From Halosolutus gelatinilyticus (lineage in GTDB: Archaea; Halobacteriota; Halobacteria; Halobacteriales; Natrialbaceae): 64,000 nt of DNA. Shown here piece after piece: positions 15,571 through 25,846 of this stretch; within the stretch, counting starts at the first letter, position 1; each line of letters starts with the position of its first letter. A model generated the notes under the pieces. The model did not search any database, was not told where the DNA came from, and saw only the letters and a program-made list of their open reading frames with translations. Position numbers and translations under genes: made by a program. Where the stretch lies: positions 1,488,001 to 1,552,000 of the forward strand of contig NZ_CP095491.1 in assembly GCF_023028105.1 (NCBI RefSeq). Direction: 5' to 3'.

Positions 15571-18348
15571 TCAGGCGTTCAGCACGTTCTGCAACACATC
15601 CGGCGCGTCGTCGAGTGCGTCGTCAAGCGCGTCGGCGTCTGGACCGCCACCCTGGGCGAAGTCCGGCGGGCCGCCGCCGCCGCCGCCGACCTTCCGGGCG
15701 AGTTCGCCGACGACCTCGCCGGCGTTGACGCCGACGCCGTCGGGCACCGCAACGACGAACTGCGCGCCGCTCTCGCCGCTTCCGAGCACGGCGATCTTGC
15801 CGTCCTCGACGAGGGCGTTCGCGGTCGCTCGAAGTTCGTCCATGTCGGCGTCGATCCGATCGACGATCGCCGTCGCGTCGCCGACGTCGACCTCCTCGCC
15901 GCCGCCACCGCCGCCGGCGCGCGCCGCAGCGAGCTGTTCTTTCAGGTCCTCGATCCGCTTGCCGCGGTCCTTCCACTCCTCGAAGAACCGTTCGGCGGTC
16001 TCGGGAACGTTCTCGGGGGAGACGTCGAGGACGTCGGCCGCCGCGTAGAGGGCGTCCTCCGTGCGCTGGGTCGATTCGAGGGCGGCCTCGCCCGCCGCGA
16101 AGACGATCCGTTCGACGCCGTCCTGGACGCGCTCCGTGTTGAGCACCTTGATGGTGCCGATCTCGCCGGTTCGGGCGACGTGGGTGCCGCCACACGCTTG
16201 CACGTCCTCGTCGACGTGGATCAGCCGGATCTGCTCGCCCGGCGGGATGCCGCCCTGGTAGAGGTCGAAACCGTACTCGGCCTCGGCGTCGTGGCGATCG
16301 GGCCACTCCTGGCTCACCGCGGTGTTGTCCATCACGATCTCGTTTGCGACGCGTTCGATCTCCTTGACGGCCGCGCGATCGATGCGATCGTAGTGGCGGA
16401 GGTCGATCCGCGAGGAGTCGACGCCCTTCTGGGCGCCGGCCTGGCGGACGTGCTCGCCGAGCACGGTGCGTGCGGAGTGCATGATGATGTGCGTCGCCGT
16501 GTGGTGGCGCATGAGCTGGCGCCGGCGCGCGGCGTCGACCTGGCCGTTGACGAACTCGCCCTTGCCGGGGTGGTCGTCGGTGCGGTGGAGGATCACGCCG
16601 TCCTCGATCTGGACGTCAGAAACCTCGACGGTGGTGTCGTCGGTCGAGAGCGTTCCCGTGTCGGCGGGCTGACCGCCGCCCTCGGGGTAGAACATCGTCT
16701 GGTCTAAGACGACGTCGTAGCCGTCCTCGCGTTCGAAGACGTCGAGGACGACCGCCTCGAACTGGGTTCGCTGCTGGTCGTCGTAGTAGAGCTTCTCGGT
16801 CTCGGGGAGGTCCTCGAACCGCTCCTCCGCGTCGCCGGTGGACTCCTCGGCCGCTTCGACGGTGTCGTGGCGCTGGGCGACCAGGCTGTAGAAGTCGTCC
16901 GGAACGTCGACCTCGGCGCCGACGTCGTCGGCGATCTCGGCGACCATATCGGGCTGGATGCCGTGGGAGTCGTAGAGTTCGATCAGCTCCTCCGTCGGAA
17001 CGGGTTCGCCCTTCTTCGCGTACTCCTCGGCCAGGCTCTCGACCCGGCGGCCGCCGCGTTCGAGCGTCTCGCGGTACTTCTCGACTTCGGTGCGGACGAT
17101 GTCGCGGATCGTATCGCGGTTCTCGTACTCCAGGCGCTCGGCCTGCATGTCGACGAGTTCGTCCAGCGGTGCGTCGACGCCGACGTTGTCACACAGCCGC
17201 TTGGTTCGGCGGAGGACCATCCGCGCGAGGTAGCCCGTCCCGACGTTCGAGGGGACGATGCCGTCGCCGAACATGTACGCCAGCGTCCGGCAGTGGTCGG
17301 CGATCGCGTAGATGTCCTCCAGTGGTTCGACCAGTCGGCGGAGTTCGTCGGTATCGACGCCGAGTTCGGCCGCGAGATCGTCGCGAGCCGCCTCGACATC
17401 GTCGACGTCGTCGATGTCGAGCTGACCCGACAGGCGCGCGGCGCGGTTGACGAGTTCCGTCTCCTCGTCGGTGTAGTCGATCCCCGCGTTGTCCCTGAGG
17501 AAGTCGATCATGTCGGGGTAGATCGCCTCGTAGACCGTCGCCGTGCCCTGGCTCATCCAGGTCCACCGCTCGAGCCCGTAGCCCGTGTCGACGATGTACG
17601 TGTCCATGTAGGAGTAGCGGTTCCCGTCCTTGAGCTCGTACTCGCCTTCGGGGTCTTGCTCCATGCACATGAAGACGAGGGTCGCCAACTCCAGCCCGCG
17701 GTAGATGACCTCGATCGCGGGGCCGGCGTTACCGCCGCCGACCCACGGATCTTCGATGTAGGTGACCTCGGTGATGTCGGCGCCCATCGAGTCCAGCAGT
17801 TCGTCGCAGAGTTCGACGGTCCGATCCTTCCAGTACACCTCGCCGTGGTAGGCGTACTCGTCCTCGGGGACGTCCTCGCGCGTGTTGAAGGCGTGGTGGG
17901 CCATCATCTCGAAGGCCATCGTGTGCCGGCCCGTCTTGCCGACGTTGTCGATGTCCTGCATCCGGATGCAGGGCTGAGAGATCGTCAGCGGATTGGCCGG
18001 CGGCGGCGTCTTGCCGCTGGTCACCAGCGGCTGGAAGTCGTAGATCGACGCCTGGGTGAGCAGGACGTCGTCGCGCCAGCGGTTCGCCGCGACGGGGTAG
18101 GGATCGATCCGCTCGTGGCCGTGCTCCTCGAAAAAGGAGAGGAAGGCCTCGCGCATCTCCTCCAGGCTGTACTCCTCCTCGAAGCCGGGGTTCCCGATGA
18201 AGTCGTACTCCGCACACGGCGGCTCGCCGCAGGTCTCCCGGTCCCGATCGCGCGTCCAGAAGTGCGCGCCACACTCGACGCACTCCTTGCGCTCGAATCC
18301 TTCCGACTCGAAGTACTCGAGTCGGTACTCCTCCGCCAGTTCGCTCAT
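15571..18348 (-). CDS. alaS: Alanyl-tRNA synthetase
   Basis: This 925-residue class II synthetase attaches alanine to tRNA-Ala. The archaeal-type N-terminus has an extra Cys-rich segment ([20 protein letters not shown]). The catalytic domain contains [14 protein letters not shown] and [14 protein letters not shown]. The editing domain carries the zinc-binding [10 protein letters not shown] and [13 protein letters not shown]. The C-terminal oligomerisation part ends with a Gly-rich run ([10 protein letters not shown]). The ATG at 18348 was chosen because [12 protein letters not shown] is the family start; an in-frame ATG 14 codons earlier adds a non-family leader. A TATA-like TTTTAC lies 29-35 nt upstream. 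Confidence 0.97.
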   Translation of the reverse strand: MSELAEEYRLEYFESEGFERKECVECGAHFWTRDRDRETCGEPPCAEYDFIGNPGFEEEYSLEEMREAFLSFFEEHGHERIDPYPVAANRWRDDVLLTQASIYDFQPLVTSGKTPPPANPLTISQPCIRMQDIDNVGKTGRHTMAFEMMAHHAFNTREDVPEDEYAYHGEVYWKDRTVELCDELLDSMGADITEVTYIEDPWVGGGNAGPAIEVIYRGLELATLVFMCMEQDPEGEYELKDGNRYSYMDTYIVDTGYGLERWTWMSQGTATVYEAIYPDMIDFLRDNAGIDYTDEETELVNRAARLSGQLDIDDVDDVEAARDDLAAELGVDTDELRRLVEPLEDIYAIADHCRTLAYMFGDGIVPSNVGTGYLARMVLRRTKRLCDNVGVDAPLDELVDMQAERLEYENRDTIRDIVRTEVEKYRETLERGGRRVESLAEEYAKKGEPVPTEELIELYDSHGIQPDMVAEIADDVGAEVDVPDDFYSLVAQRHDTVEAAEESTGDAEERFEDLPETEKLYYDDQQRTQFEAVVLDVFEREDGYDVVLDQTMFYPEGGGQPADTGTLSTDDTTVEVSDVQIEDGVILHRTDDHPGKGEFVNGQVDAARRRQLMRHHTATHIIMHSARTVLGEHVRQAGAQKGVDSSRIDLRHYDRIDRAAVKEIERVANEIVMDNTAVSQEWPDRHDAEAEYGFDLYQGGIPPGEQIRLIHVDEDVQACGGTHVARTGEIGTIKVLNTERVQDGVERIVFAAGEAALESTQRTEDALYAAADVLDVSPENVPETAERFFEEWKDRGKRIEDLKEQLAAARAGGGGGGEEVDVGDATAIVDRIDADMDELRATANALVEDGKIAVLGSGESGAQFVVAVPDGVGVNAGEVVGELARKVGGGGGGPPDFAQGGGPDADALDDALDDAPDVLQNVLNA

Positions 18349-18649
18349 TACACGTGCATTGACCGCGCAGCGGGTAAAACAGTTCCGCAACGTTCAGAAG
18401 CACCCCGACAGCCGCGTGATTCCCGACGGAACCGTTCTCGGCCGATCGCCGCTCCGACCCGAATCCTGCGGCGCCGGACCGGGCGCGATCCTGTACCAGA
18501 ACGGAAGACGTAATAATGTGCACCTAATTGACGTATCTACGAATGGTGGGGTTCAATCGAAACCGTGTGGCCGAACGAACGAGACGGCAGCCGCGCCCGA
18601 GTCGGTCGCCGGGACGCCGACCGGCGACCCGCCGAGGTATCGCGTGACG
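18349..18649. other. Intergenic region between alaS and the Tat-signal gene
   Basis: These 301 bases hold the alaS promoter near 18377-18383. An A+T-richer stretch at about 18509-18540 (GACGTAATAATG, CCTAATTGACG) may be the promoter of the plus-strand gene at 18650. I see no coding frame with family features and no RNA gene. Confidence 0.4.
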
Positions 18650-19300
18650 ATGCCGACGAGACGGACGCTCCTCCGAAAGGCCGGCGTGATGGGGATCGGA
18701 ACGGCGATCGGGGTCGCCACGTTGCCGTCGCCGCCCGAATCAACGACGACTGGCGGCACGGTCGAGGGCGCCGGGCCGTCGGCCGTCGTCACGCCGTGGG
18801 ACGACGAGGTGATCGGCGACGAGAACGACGCGCCGATCGCGCGGTATCAGTACCGACCCCGCCGCGGCGGCGAGTTCGCCCCGACCGCCCCGGTCAACGT
18901 CGTTCTCCTTCCCGATCGCGGCAGGCTCGAGCGCGTAATGGGGGTGCTGGAGAACGCGGGCTGGCTGCGCAACGTCGAAGAGTACACCCGATACGCGTGG
19001 GACAGCGAGACGGCGCGGTACGTTCGCCAGCAGGCGTCGGCGGCCGAAACCTACTACGGAACCAGCGGCCGCCGCCACGTCCGGTGCTGGGCGTTCGACG
19101 GCGTCGTCTCGATGCAGGCCCACGAAGATACGGGCGCGAGACCGAAACACGGGATCGCCTCGTACGAACGCGGCCGCGAGACGGTGGAAACGCTCTACGC
19201 CGCCGACGGGTGGTCCGTCTCGCCGGGGGCGATCGATCTGGACAACGCCAAGGCGCCGGACCACGACGGGGTCGCGACGGTCATCGCGGAGGCGCCGTGA
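18650..19300 (+). CDS. Tat-exported protein, possibly LssY C-terminal-like
   Basis: This 216-residue protein starts with a twin-arginine signal (PTRRTLLRKAGVMGIG). The mature part (VNVVLLPDRGRLERVMGVLENAGWLR, GTSGRRHVRCWAFDG, HGIASYERGRETVETL) resembles the LssY C-terminal domain; this is tentative and from memory. The ATG at 18650 places the RR motif at the N-terminus. The stop codon overlaps the start of the next gene (GTGA), so the two form a translationally coupled pair of an exported protein and an integral membrane protein. Confidence 0.72.
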   Translation: MPTRRTLLRKAGVMGIGTAIGVATLPSPPESTTTGGTVEGAGPSAVVTPWDDEVIGDENDAPIARYQYRPRRGGEFAPTAPVNVVLLPDRGRLERVMGVLENAGWLRNVEEYTRYAWDSETARYVRQQASAAETYYGTSGRRHVRCWAFDGVVSMQAHEDTGARPKHGIASYERGRETVETLYAADGWSVSPGAIDLDNAKAPDHDGVATVIAEAP

Positions 19301-19977
19301 GCACCGACCGCCGGCTCATCGAGTGGCCGGACGGCCCCGCGATCCTCGAGAACCCGCTGATCGGCCTCGATCGGCGGCGAACGACGATCGCGATCGCGTA
19401 CGTACTCGCCGTCGTCGGCCTGTTCGCGGCCAGTTACGCCGGCGGCGCGGTCGTGATCGACGGTACCCCGCTCGACACGGCGCGGCCGAGTTTCGATACG
19501 ATCAGCGCCGTACTCATCGCGCTCGCAACGGCAACGATGCTCGTCGTTCCGCTGGGGTACGCGGCCTGGAACGGCGGGCCGGCGTTGTCGTTCGCGCTCC
19601 CGCTGGTCCCGGTGCTCCTCGCCGACGCCGCCACCGGCCGGTACGTGCTCGATCTCGACGTCTCGATCGCGCTCACCGTGGGCGCGGCCGCGTGTGCGCT
19701 CGCGGTGCTTTCGACCGACGTTCGACGGCGAGGAACCTACCGTCCCTGGCGCTACCGGTCGATCGACGAGAACGCGGTGCTGTTCGTCACCGCCGCGACG
19801 ATCGTCGCCGGCGTCGGCGTGCGCCGGTTTCTCGTCACCGCTCCGGCGCACGCCCGCGAATGGTACCTCCCCTACGGCGCGTGCTGGCTCGTCCCGGTCG
19901 GGATTCTCGTCGCCTACTGGTACGGGCTCGGGACGAGCGTTGCGAACCGGACGGGTCGGCAGTCGCCCGATCGGTGA
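19297..19977 (+). CDS. Integral membrane protein coupled to the LssY-like gene
   Basis: This 226-residue protein starts with GTG at 19297, overlapping the upstream stop codon by three bases. About six hydrophobic segments are visible (near residues 28-50, 62-85, 90-108, 115-135, 152-170 and 188-210). No catalytic motif is recognised. The overlap suggests that the exported upstream protein and this membrane protein act together, perhaps at the cell surface. The function is unknown. Confidence 0.75.
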   Translation: MSTDRRLIEWPDGPAILENPLIGLDRRRTTIAIAYVLAVVGLFAASYAGGAVVIDGTPLDTARPSFDTISAVLIALATATMLVVPLGYAAWNGGPALSFALPLVPVLLADAATGRYVLDLDVSIALTVGAAACALAVLSTDVRRRGTYRPWRYRSIDENAVLFVTAATIVAGVGVRRFLVTAPAHAREWYLPYGACWLVPVGILVAYWYGLGTSVANRTGRQSPDR

Positions 19978-20116
19978 CGGCGGCGGAATCGGCCGCCGTT
20001 CGCGGGTGACGATCGACGATCGGGCCGCACCGATCCGGCCGAGTCGCCCGGTGAACCAACCAGTAGCTTTTTCACACAGTTCGACAGCCGTACGTGACGA
20101 CCCGCGTTCACACCCC

Positions 20117-21622
20117 ATGACCGTCATCGTCCTGTACGTCGCAGCCACCGGCGCCGACGCGAGTCGCGGGGCCGGCGACCTCGAGCGGAGCGCGTCCGGC
20201 GTTTCGGCCGTCCCGGCCGTCTCCCTCGAAGCGATCCGCGATCGCGCGCCCGCCGCCGACTGCGTCGTCTTCGCGGAGACGCCGACGACCGCCGACGGCG
20301 CGCATCTGCTCGACGTGATCGACGCCTGCGGCGAAACGCCGCTGGTGCTCTACGCCGACGCGGCCTACGCTCCGACGGCCGCGCGAGCGACCGCCGGCAT
20401 CGACGGCTACGTCCGTCGCGACGGCGATCGATCGACGGTCCACCTCGCCGACGAGATCCGCTGGATCGCTCGCGGTCCCGCCCCCGCAGACGAGCCGACC
20501 GCGCTTCCGAGCGCGCCGAGCGACGCCGGCGACCGCTCCGGAGCGAACGACGGGGCCGCTTCGGCGGACGCCCGGCTCTCGTCGCTCCTCGAGGCGGTTC
20601 CCGATCCCGCGGTTCGGTACGCGATCGTCGACGGCGAAGCGATTGTCCGGGACGTCAACGCCGCGTTCGAAACCGTCTTCGACGAAGACGCCCCGGCGCT
20701 CCGGGGAACGCGACTCGCGGACCACCACGCGCTCGACGCCGTCGAGACGGGCGATCGGACGAGCGCCGATCGAGGGGACGACGGGCCGTCGCGTGCGTTC
20801 GTCCGGTGCGGGACGCCGGAGGGACGGCGAGACTTCCTCGTAACCGTCGCGACGTGCGAGCGCGAGGACCGCGCCGTCGGCGTCGCGACGTTCAGGGACG
20901 TCACCGATCGCAAACGCCGCGAGCGAGCGCTCTCCGCCCAGCGGGCGCGGCTCGAGGCGTTCGAACGGATCGTCAACCAGGAACTGCGCAACCGACTCAA
21001 CCTCGCACAAGGATACCTGGCGGCCGCACGAGAGACGGGCGATCCCGACCACGCCGCGGAGGTCGAAATCGCACACGACCGCCTCGCCGAGTCGATCGAC
21101 GCGCTCCTGAAACTCTCCCGGCGGCGGGGCGTGATCGCGACCGTCGAGCCGGTCGCGCTCCACGATCTGGCCAGACGAGCCTGGGCGCGCCTCGACGACG
21201 ACGACCGGGACGGACGGCTGCTACACGTCGCCGAGGATCGACTCCTCGAAGCCGACAAGGAGCGGCTCACCGACGCCCTCGAGCACCTCTTTCGAAGCGC
21301 CGAACCGGCGGACGAGGGGCCGGTCACGCTCCGCGTCGGCGCGACGCCGAACGGATTCTTCGTCGCCGACGACGTTCCCGGTCCGGACGCCGATCGGGAA
21401 CGACTCCTCGAACCCGGCGCCGACCGCGCCGATCGGTGCGGCTACGGCTACGGGATCGTCACCCGAATCGCCGAGGCCCACGGCTGGTCGGTTTCGATCA
21501 ACGAGCGCGCCGCGGGCGGGACGCGCGTCGAGTTCGTCGGCGTCGAAACGGACGACGACTGGCTGTTCTCCGACTCGACCCGCGATCCGGCGCTCGATCG
21601 GATCCGAAACGTCGAAAACTAA
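20117..21622 (+). CDS. Degenerate sensor histidine kinase (pseudokinase-like)
   Basis: This 501-residue protein has the layout of haloarchaeal PAS/histidine kinases: an N-terminal receiver-like region (residues 1-120), a PAS domain (about 150-270, ending GVATFRDVTDRKRRE), a DHp helix and a HATPase_c domain. The phosphoacceptor box reads VNQELRNRLN, with Gln288 where His should be. The N-box LxxLFRNA reads ALEHLFRSA, so the Mg-binding Asn is gone, and the DxGxG box reads ADDVPGPD. It is unlikely to autophosphorylate. It may sense a signal and act through protein contacts. The frame is intact, so this is not a simple pseudogene. Confidence 0.82.
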   Translation: MTVIVLYVAATGADASRGAGDLERSASGVSAVPAVSLEAIRDRAPAADCVVFAETPTTADGAHLLDVIDACGETPLVLYADAAYAPTAARATAGIDGYVRRDGDRSTVHLADEIRWIARGPAPADEPTALPSAPSDAGDRSGANDGAASADARLSSLLEAVPDPAVRYAIVDGEAIVRDVNAAFETVFDEDAPALRGTRLADHHALDAVETGDRTSADRGDDGPSRAFVRCGTPEGRRDFLVTVATCEREDRAVGVATFRDVTDRKRRERALSAQRARLEAFERIVNQELRNRLNLAQGYLAAARETGDPDHAAEVEIAHDRLAESIDALLKLSRRRGVIATVEPVALHDLARRAWARLDDDDRDGRLLHVAEDRLLEADKERLTDALEHLFRSAEPADEGPVTLRVGATPNGFFVADDVPGPDADRERLLEPGADRADRCGYGYGIVTRIAEAHGWSVSINERAAGGTRVEFVGVETDDDWLFSDSTRDPALDRIRNVEN

Positions 21623-21623
21623 C

Positions 21624-22613
21624 TCACTCGCTTTCGAGCGCCAGCGAGGCCAGCAGCGCCTCGAGTTGCAGTCGCTCGTTCGCCCCCTCCGTGATCCGGT
21701 AGTCGGCCTCGCCCAGCCGTTCGAGCAGGCGCACCGTCGCTGGCTCCGGGATGTCGAACTGCCACGCGGAGCGATGCAGTTGGTCGATCACGTCGCCGCC
21801 GGCGAGGCCGCGATCGGTCAGCAGATCCTCGAGCGCGGCGCGCGCGGCGGTGAAGTCGCCGTCGATGGCGTGCTCGACCATCTCCTCGACCTCCTCGGGG
21901 CGGGCGGTCGAGGTGAGCGCGAAGACCGTCTCCTCGTCGACGGTTTCGCCCATGACGGCCGCGGCCTGGAGGCCGTTGATCGCCTTTCGCATGTCGCCGT
22001 CGGCCGCGTAGACCAGCGCGTCGACGCCGTCGTCGGTCACGTCGATCCCCTCGTTCTCGGCGATCTCGCGAACCTGCGCCTCGACGGCCTCCACGGAGAG
22101 TTCGGTGAAGCGGAAGACCGCACACCGCGATTGGATCGGATCGATGATCTGGCTGGAGTAGTTACACGAGAGGATGAAGCGGGTGTTGTTCGAGAACTGC
22201 TCCATCGTCCGGCGGAGCGCGGACTGGGCGTCGCTGGTCAGCGCGTCGGCCTCGTCCAGAAAGATGATCCGGTGGTCGTAGCCGCCGAACGACGATCGAG
22301 CGAAGTCCTTGATGCGATCGCGAACGACGTCGATCCCGCGCTGGTCGGAGGCGTTGAGTTCGAGGAAGTTCTCCCGCCAGTCGTCGCCGTAAAGCTCCCG
22401 CGCGACGGCCTGTGACGCGGTCGTCTTCCCCGTCCCGGCCGGCCCCGCGAACATGAGGTGCGGCAGGTCGTCCCGCTCGACGTACCGCTGCAGTCTCGGA
22501 ATGATATTCTCGTGGCCCTTGATCTCGTCGAGCCGCTCCGGGCGGTACTTCTCGATCCAGACCTCGGTCCTGCCGGGGGTCGGCTCCGCCGCCTGGTCGT
22601 CGGCCTCGCTCAT
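21624..22613 (-). CDS. rfcS: Replication factor C small subunit
   Basis: This 329-residue clamp-loader ATPase loads the PCNA sliding clamp at primer-template junctions. Visible motifs are [16 protein letters not shown] (RFC box), GPAGTGKTT (Walker A), [10 protein letters not shown] (Walker B) and QSRCAVFRF (SRC arginine-finger motif). No intein interrupts the gene, although inteins are frequent in this gene in other haloarchaea. The ATG at 22613 follows a TATA (GATTTATC on the minus strand) at 22638-22645. Its 3' end lies one base from the end of the histidine kinase gene, so the two converge tightly. Confidence 0.96.
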   Translation of the reverse strand: MSEADDQAAEPTPGRTEVWIEKYRPERLDEIKGHENIIPRLQRYVERDDLPHLMFAGPAGTGKTTASQAVARELYGDDWRENFLELNASDQRGIDVVRDRIKDFARSSFGGYDHRIIFLDEADALTSDAQSALRRTMEQFSNNTRFILSCNYSSQIIDPIQSRCAVFRFTELSVEAVEAQVREIAENEGIDVTDDGVDALVYAADGDMRKAINGLQAAAVMGETVDEETVFALTSTARPEEVEEMVEHAIDGDFTAARAALEDLLTDRGLAGGDVIDQLHRSAWQFDIPEPATVRLLERLGEADYRITEGANERLQLEALLASLALESE

Positions 22614-22637
22614 ACCGATCGCAAGGGGCGGCCCGCA

Positions 22638-22645
22638 GATAAATC
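22638..22645 (-). promoter_or_regulatory. TATA box of rfcS
   Basis: GATTTATC on the minus strand, 25-32 nt before the ATG at 22613; a leaderless transcript is likely. Confidence 0.6.
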
Positions 22646-22816
22646 GCCCGAAGGCCACCGCCGGGGCCGGGCGGAAACGGGGCTATCGGATCGTTCGAGG
22701 GGGCGCGAGCGACCGATCGCGAGGTGACGATTACGGCGGATCCGATCGCCTCGGCCGACTCCTCCGTCGTGGGAACTAGGTGACAGTTATTGGGTCCTGG
22801 GAGTCGTACGATCGGT

Positions 22817-23896
22817 ATGGAACGCATTCCACTCTCGCGAACGCAGTTGGTCGTCGTCGCCGTCCTCGCCGTCGTGGTGCTCGGGACGGTCCCGATCGGG
22901 GCCGTCGCCCAGTCCGAGCGACAGGCCGGCGGCACGATCGTCGTCGAGGAGGGCGAGACGGTCGACGAAATCGAGGCGTTCGCCGGGAACGTGATCGTCC
23001 GCGGGACCGTCACCGGCGACGTCAGCGCGTTCGCGGGCAACGTCCACGTCGAGGGCGAGGTCCGCGGCGACGTCGAAGCCGCCGCGGGGAACGTCGAGAT
23101 CACCGGGACCGTCGACGGGGACGTCAGCGCCGGCGCCGGCAACCTCGTCGTCGGCGAGGGCGCGGTGATCGGCGGCTCGCTCGACGCCGGCGCCGGCACC
23201 GTCACGATCGACGGCACGATCGAGGGCGACGCGGAGATCGGCGCGGAGACGATCCGCCTCGGCGAGACCGCGTCGATCCAGGGCGACCTCCGCTACGGCG
23301 GCACGCTCGAAGGGAACACCGACGCGGTCGCCGGCCAGATCACGGAGGACTCGCGGGTCGGCGTCGGGGTCTGGCCGACGCTCCAGCCGATCACCGAGTG
23401 GGTGTTCGTGGCCTACGCGTTCGTCATGAACCTGCTGCTCGGCGCCGTCTTGCTCGCCGTCTTCCCACGGTTCTCCGACGGGGTCGTCCGGCGCGTCGCG
23501 ACCAACCCGGTCAGGACCGGCCTCGCGGGCCTCGGCGTCCTCGTCGGCGTGCCGATCCTGCTGATCGCGATCGCGATCACGGTACTCGGCATTCCGATCA
23601 GCGTGCTCGGCGCGTTCGCGTTCGCGCTCGTCGTCTGGATCGGCGTCGTCTACGGCCGGTTCGCCGTCGCCGCGTGGCTGCTTTCCGCCGCCGGCGTCGA
23701 GAACCGCTGGCTCGCGCTCGTCGTCGGCCTGCTCGGCGGCGCGCTCCTCGCGCGGATACCGATCGTCGGCGGCCTGCTCAACCTCCTACTTCTCCTGCTC
23801 GGACTGGGAGCGCTCTCGCTCGGGCTGGTCGCCCACCGGCGGCACACCCGAGCGTCGCCCGCGCCGGCCCAGCCCGACGGCTCGGCGGCGGAGTGA
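22817..23896 (+). CDS. Bactofilin-like polymer-forming membrane protein
   Basis: This 359-residue protein has an N-terminal signal or membrane helix (VVVAVLAVVVLGTVPIGAVA). A right-handed beta-helix of short repeats follows (about residues 38-180; FAGNVIVRGTVTGDVSAFAGNVHVEGEVRGDV and similar, about 16-18 residues per turn), as in bactofilins and other polymer-forming cytoskeletal proteins. About four or five C-terminal membrane helices follow (200-340). The beta-helix probably faces outward and may assemble at the surface. The ATG at 22817 starts just before the signal segment. It is one of several cell-envelope proteins of unknown role in the window. Confidence 0.85.
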   Translation: MERIPLSRTQLVVVAVLAVVVLGTVPIGAVAQSERQAGGTIVVEEGETVDEIEAFAGNVIVRGTVTGDVSAFAGNVHVEGEVRGDVEAAAGNVEITGTVDGDVSAGAGNLVVGEGAVIGGSLDAGAGTVTIDGTIEGDAEIGAETIRLGETASIQGDLRYGGTLEGNTDAVAGQITEDSRVGVGVWPTLQPITEWVFVAYAFVMNLLLGAVLLAVFPRFSDGVVRRVATNPVRTGLAGLGVLVGVPILLIAIAITVLGIPISVLGAFAFALVVWIGVVYGRFAVAAWLLSAAGVENRWLALVVGLLGGALLARIPIVGGLLNLLLLLLGLGALSLGLVAHRRHTRASPAPAQPDGSAAE

Positions 23897-24192
23897 CCGG
23901 GCGCTCCGATCGGGCTACGGCCCGCCGATTGCGAGCGTCGATCGCGGTTCTCGCTCGTACCTCCGCGGTTCTCGCTTTCTTCGTTTGCTCCCGGGTCACT
24001 TCGTTGCTCACGGGTCGCTGCGCTTTTCGCGGGTCACTTCGTTCCCCGCTCGAATTCGCGGCCCGTCGGACCGCGCACTCCCCGTTCGCTTCTCGCGGTT
24101 CGTTCCACTCACCGCTCGCTTTACCGCGGTTCTCACTCGCTACGCTCGTTCCGAACCGCGCTCCTCAAGTTCGTTCCCTCGTAAGATCGCCC
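23897..24192. repeat. Repetitive pyrimidine-skewed intergenic block upstream of SAMP2
   Basis: These 296 bases contain many imperfect copies of short units such as GCGGTTCTCGCT, CGGGTCACTTCGTT and CGCTCG, and the plus strand is rich in T and C. At 24125-24160 CGCGGTTC pairs with GAACCGCG around a 20-nt loop, forming a hairpin that ends 32 nt before the SAMP2 ATG. I see no coding frame of quality. It may be a structured leader, or decayed repeats common near haloarchaeal gene ends. Confidence 0.5.
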
Positions 24193-24411
24193 ATGCAGGT
24201 CACCGTCGACGTCAAGGGCGAGGACACCCACGAGTTCGATCTCGACTCCCTGAGCGCCGGCGAGGCGACGCCGACGTACGCGGACCTCCTCCGCGAAGTC
24301 GACCTCAGCCCGCACGAGGTGAGCGTCCTCGTCGACGGCCGCCCCGTCCCGGAGGACCAGCCGGTCGAGAGCGAGCACGTCACCGTGTTGCGGCTGATCA
24401 AAGGCGGCTGA
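24193..24411 (+). CDS. samp2: Ubiquitin-like small archaeal modifier protein SAMP2
   Basis: This 72-residue beta-grasp protein ends in LRLIKGG, the C-terminal diglycine needed for activation by the E1-like UbaA. The sequence SPHEVSVLVDGRPVPEDQPVE and the C-terminus closely resemble Haloferax SAMP2, which is conjugated to lysines of target proteins and also acts as sulfur carrier for tRNA 2-thiolation. The ATG at 24193 is the family start. The glyA gene starts 74 bp downstream in the same direction, and a shared transcript is possible. Confidence 0.95.
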   Translation: MQVTVDVKGEDTHEFDLDSLSAGEATPTYADLLREVDLSPHEVSVLVDGRPVPEDQPVESEHVTVLRLIKGG

Positions 24412-24485
24412 CGAGATCGCCGACTTTTGAACGGGTCGATCACCTGCGACGAAGCTACTTGGAGGACGTTCTCGATGATCGCGGT

Positions 24486-25730
24486 ATGTCAAATCACCTC
24501 ACGGAGGTGGACCCGGCTGTCGCGGATGCCGTCGATCGAGAACGCGAGCGCCAGGAGTCGACCCTCGGGATGATCGCCTCGGAGAACCACGTCTCCGAAG
24601 CCGTCCTGGCGGCCCAGGGAACGGCGTTAACCAACAAGTACGCCGAGGGCTATCCCGGCGCGCGCTACTACGGCGGCTGCGAGCACGTCGACGAGGTCGA
24701 GCGACTCGCGATCGAGCGGGCGACGGAGCTCTGGGGCGCGGACCACGTCAACGTCCAACCGCACTCCGGAACGCAGGCCAACATGGGAGTCTACTTCGCC
24801 GCGATCGAACCGGGCGACACCATCCTCTCGCTCGATCTGACCCACGGCGGCCACCTCAGCCACGGCCACCACGTCAACTTCTCCGGGCAACTCTACGCGG
24901 TCGAACAGTACGAGGTCGATCCCGAGACGGGGTACGTCGACTACGACGCGCTCGCCGAGCAGGCCCGCGAGGTCGACCCCGACCTCGTCGTCAGCGGTTC
25001 CTCGGCCTACCCGCGCGAGTTCGACTGGGAGCGCATCGGTGCGATCGCCGACGAGGTCGACGCATACCACCTCGCTGACATCGCCCACGTTACGGGCCTC
25101 GTCGCCGCGGGCGTACACGCCAGTCCCGTCGGGCACGCCGATTTCGTCACCGGGAGCACCCACAAGACCATCCGGGCCGGCCGGGGCGGGATCATCATGT
25201 GCGAGGAGGCGTACGCGGACGACGTCGACAGCGCGGTGTTCCCCGGCAGCCAGGGCGGGCCGCTGTTGCACAACGTCGCCGGAAAGGCGGTCGGATTCGC
25301 GGAGGCGCTGACGCCCGACTTCGAGGCGTACGCCGAACGGGTCGTCGACAACGCGTCCGCGCTGGCCGACGTCCTGCGCGAGCGCGGGCTGTCGCTGGTC
25401 TCCGACGGGACCGACAAGCACCTCGTCCTCGTCGATCTCCGGGACTCGCACCCGGACCTCACCGGGGCCGACGCCGAAGCCGCGCTCTCCGACGTCGGGA
25501 TCGTCGTCAACAAGAACACGGTTCCGGGGGAGACGCGATCGCCGTTCGTCACCAGCGGCGTCCGCATCGGGACGCCCGCGCTGACGACGCGCGGGTTCGG
25601 CCCCGAGGAGATCGAGACGGTCGGCCACCTCGTCGCCGACGTGATCGACGCTCCCGACGACGGCACGACGCGCGATCGGGCGTCCGACGCGGTCGACGAC
25701 CTCTGCGAGTCGTTTCCGGTTTACGAGTAG
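24486..25730 (+). CDS. glyA: Serine hydroxymethyltransferase
   Basis: This 414-residue PLP enzyme interconverts glycine plus methylene-tetrahydrofolate and serine. Visible motifs are LGMIASENHVS, NKYAEGYPGARYYGGCE, NVQPHSGTQAN, the PLP-lysine region VTGSTHKTIRAGRGG, FPGSQGGP and VTSGVRIGTPALTTRGF. The ATG at 24486 gives the family start. In many haloarchaea folD follows glyA, but here a SnoaL-like gene follows. Its position next to a glycine-betaine catabolism region suggests it also consumes the glycine and one-carbon units made there (inference). Confidence 0.96.
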   Translation: MSNHLTEVDPAVADAVDRERERQESTLGMIASENHVSEAVLAAQGTALTNKYAEGYPGARYYGGCEHVDEVERLAIERATELWGADHVNVQPHSGTQANMGVYFAAIEPGDTILSLDLTHGGHLSHGHHVNFSGQLYAVEQYEVDPETGYVDYDALAEQAREVDPDLVVSGSSAYPREFDWERIGAIADEVDAYHLADIAHVTGLVAAGVHASPVGHADFVTGSTHKTIRAGRGGIIMCEEAYADDVDSAVFPGSQGGPLLHNVAGKAVGFAEALTPDFEAYAERVVDNASALADVLRERGLSLVSDGTDKHLVLVDLRDSHPDLTGADAEAALSDVGIVVNKNTVPGETRSPFVTSGVRIGTPALTTRGFGPEEIETVGHLVADVIDAPDDGTTRDRASDAVDDLCESFPVYE

Positions 25731-25846
25731 TCGACCCGGCACGACTTGCGCCGCTCACCGATCCGGCGAACCGACAGAACCGTTATTATCGATCGTGTTG
25801 AACCCTCGACAGACTCGCCGGCCGCGGATCCGGCGGGAGGGTACAC

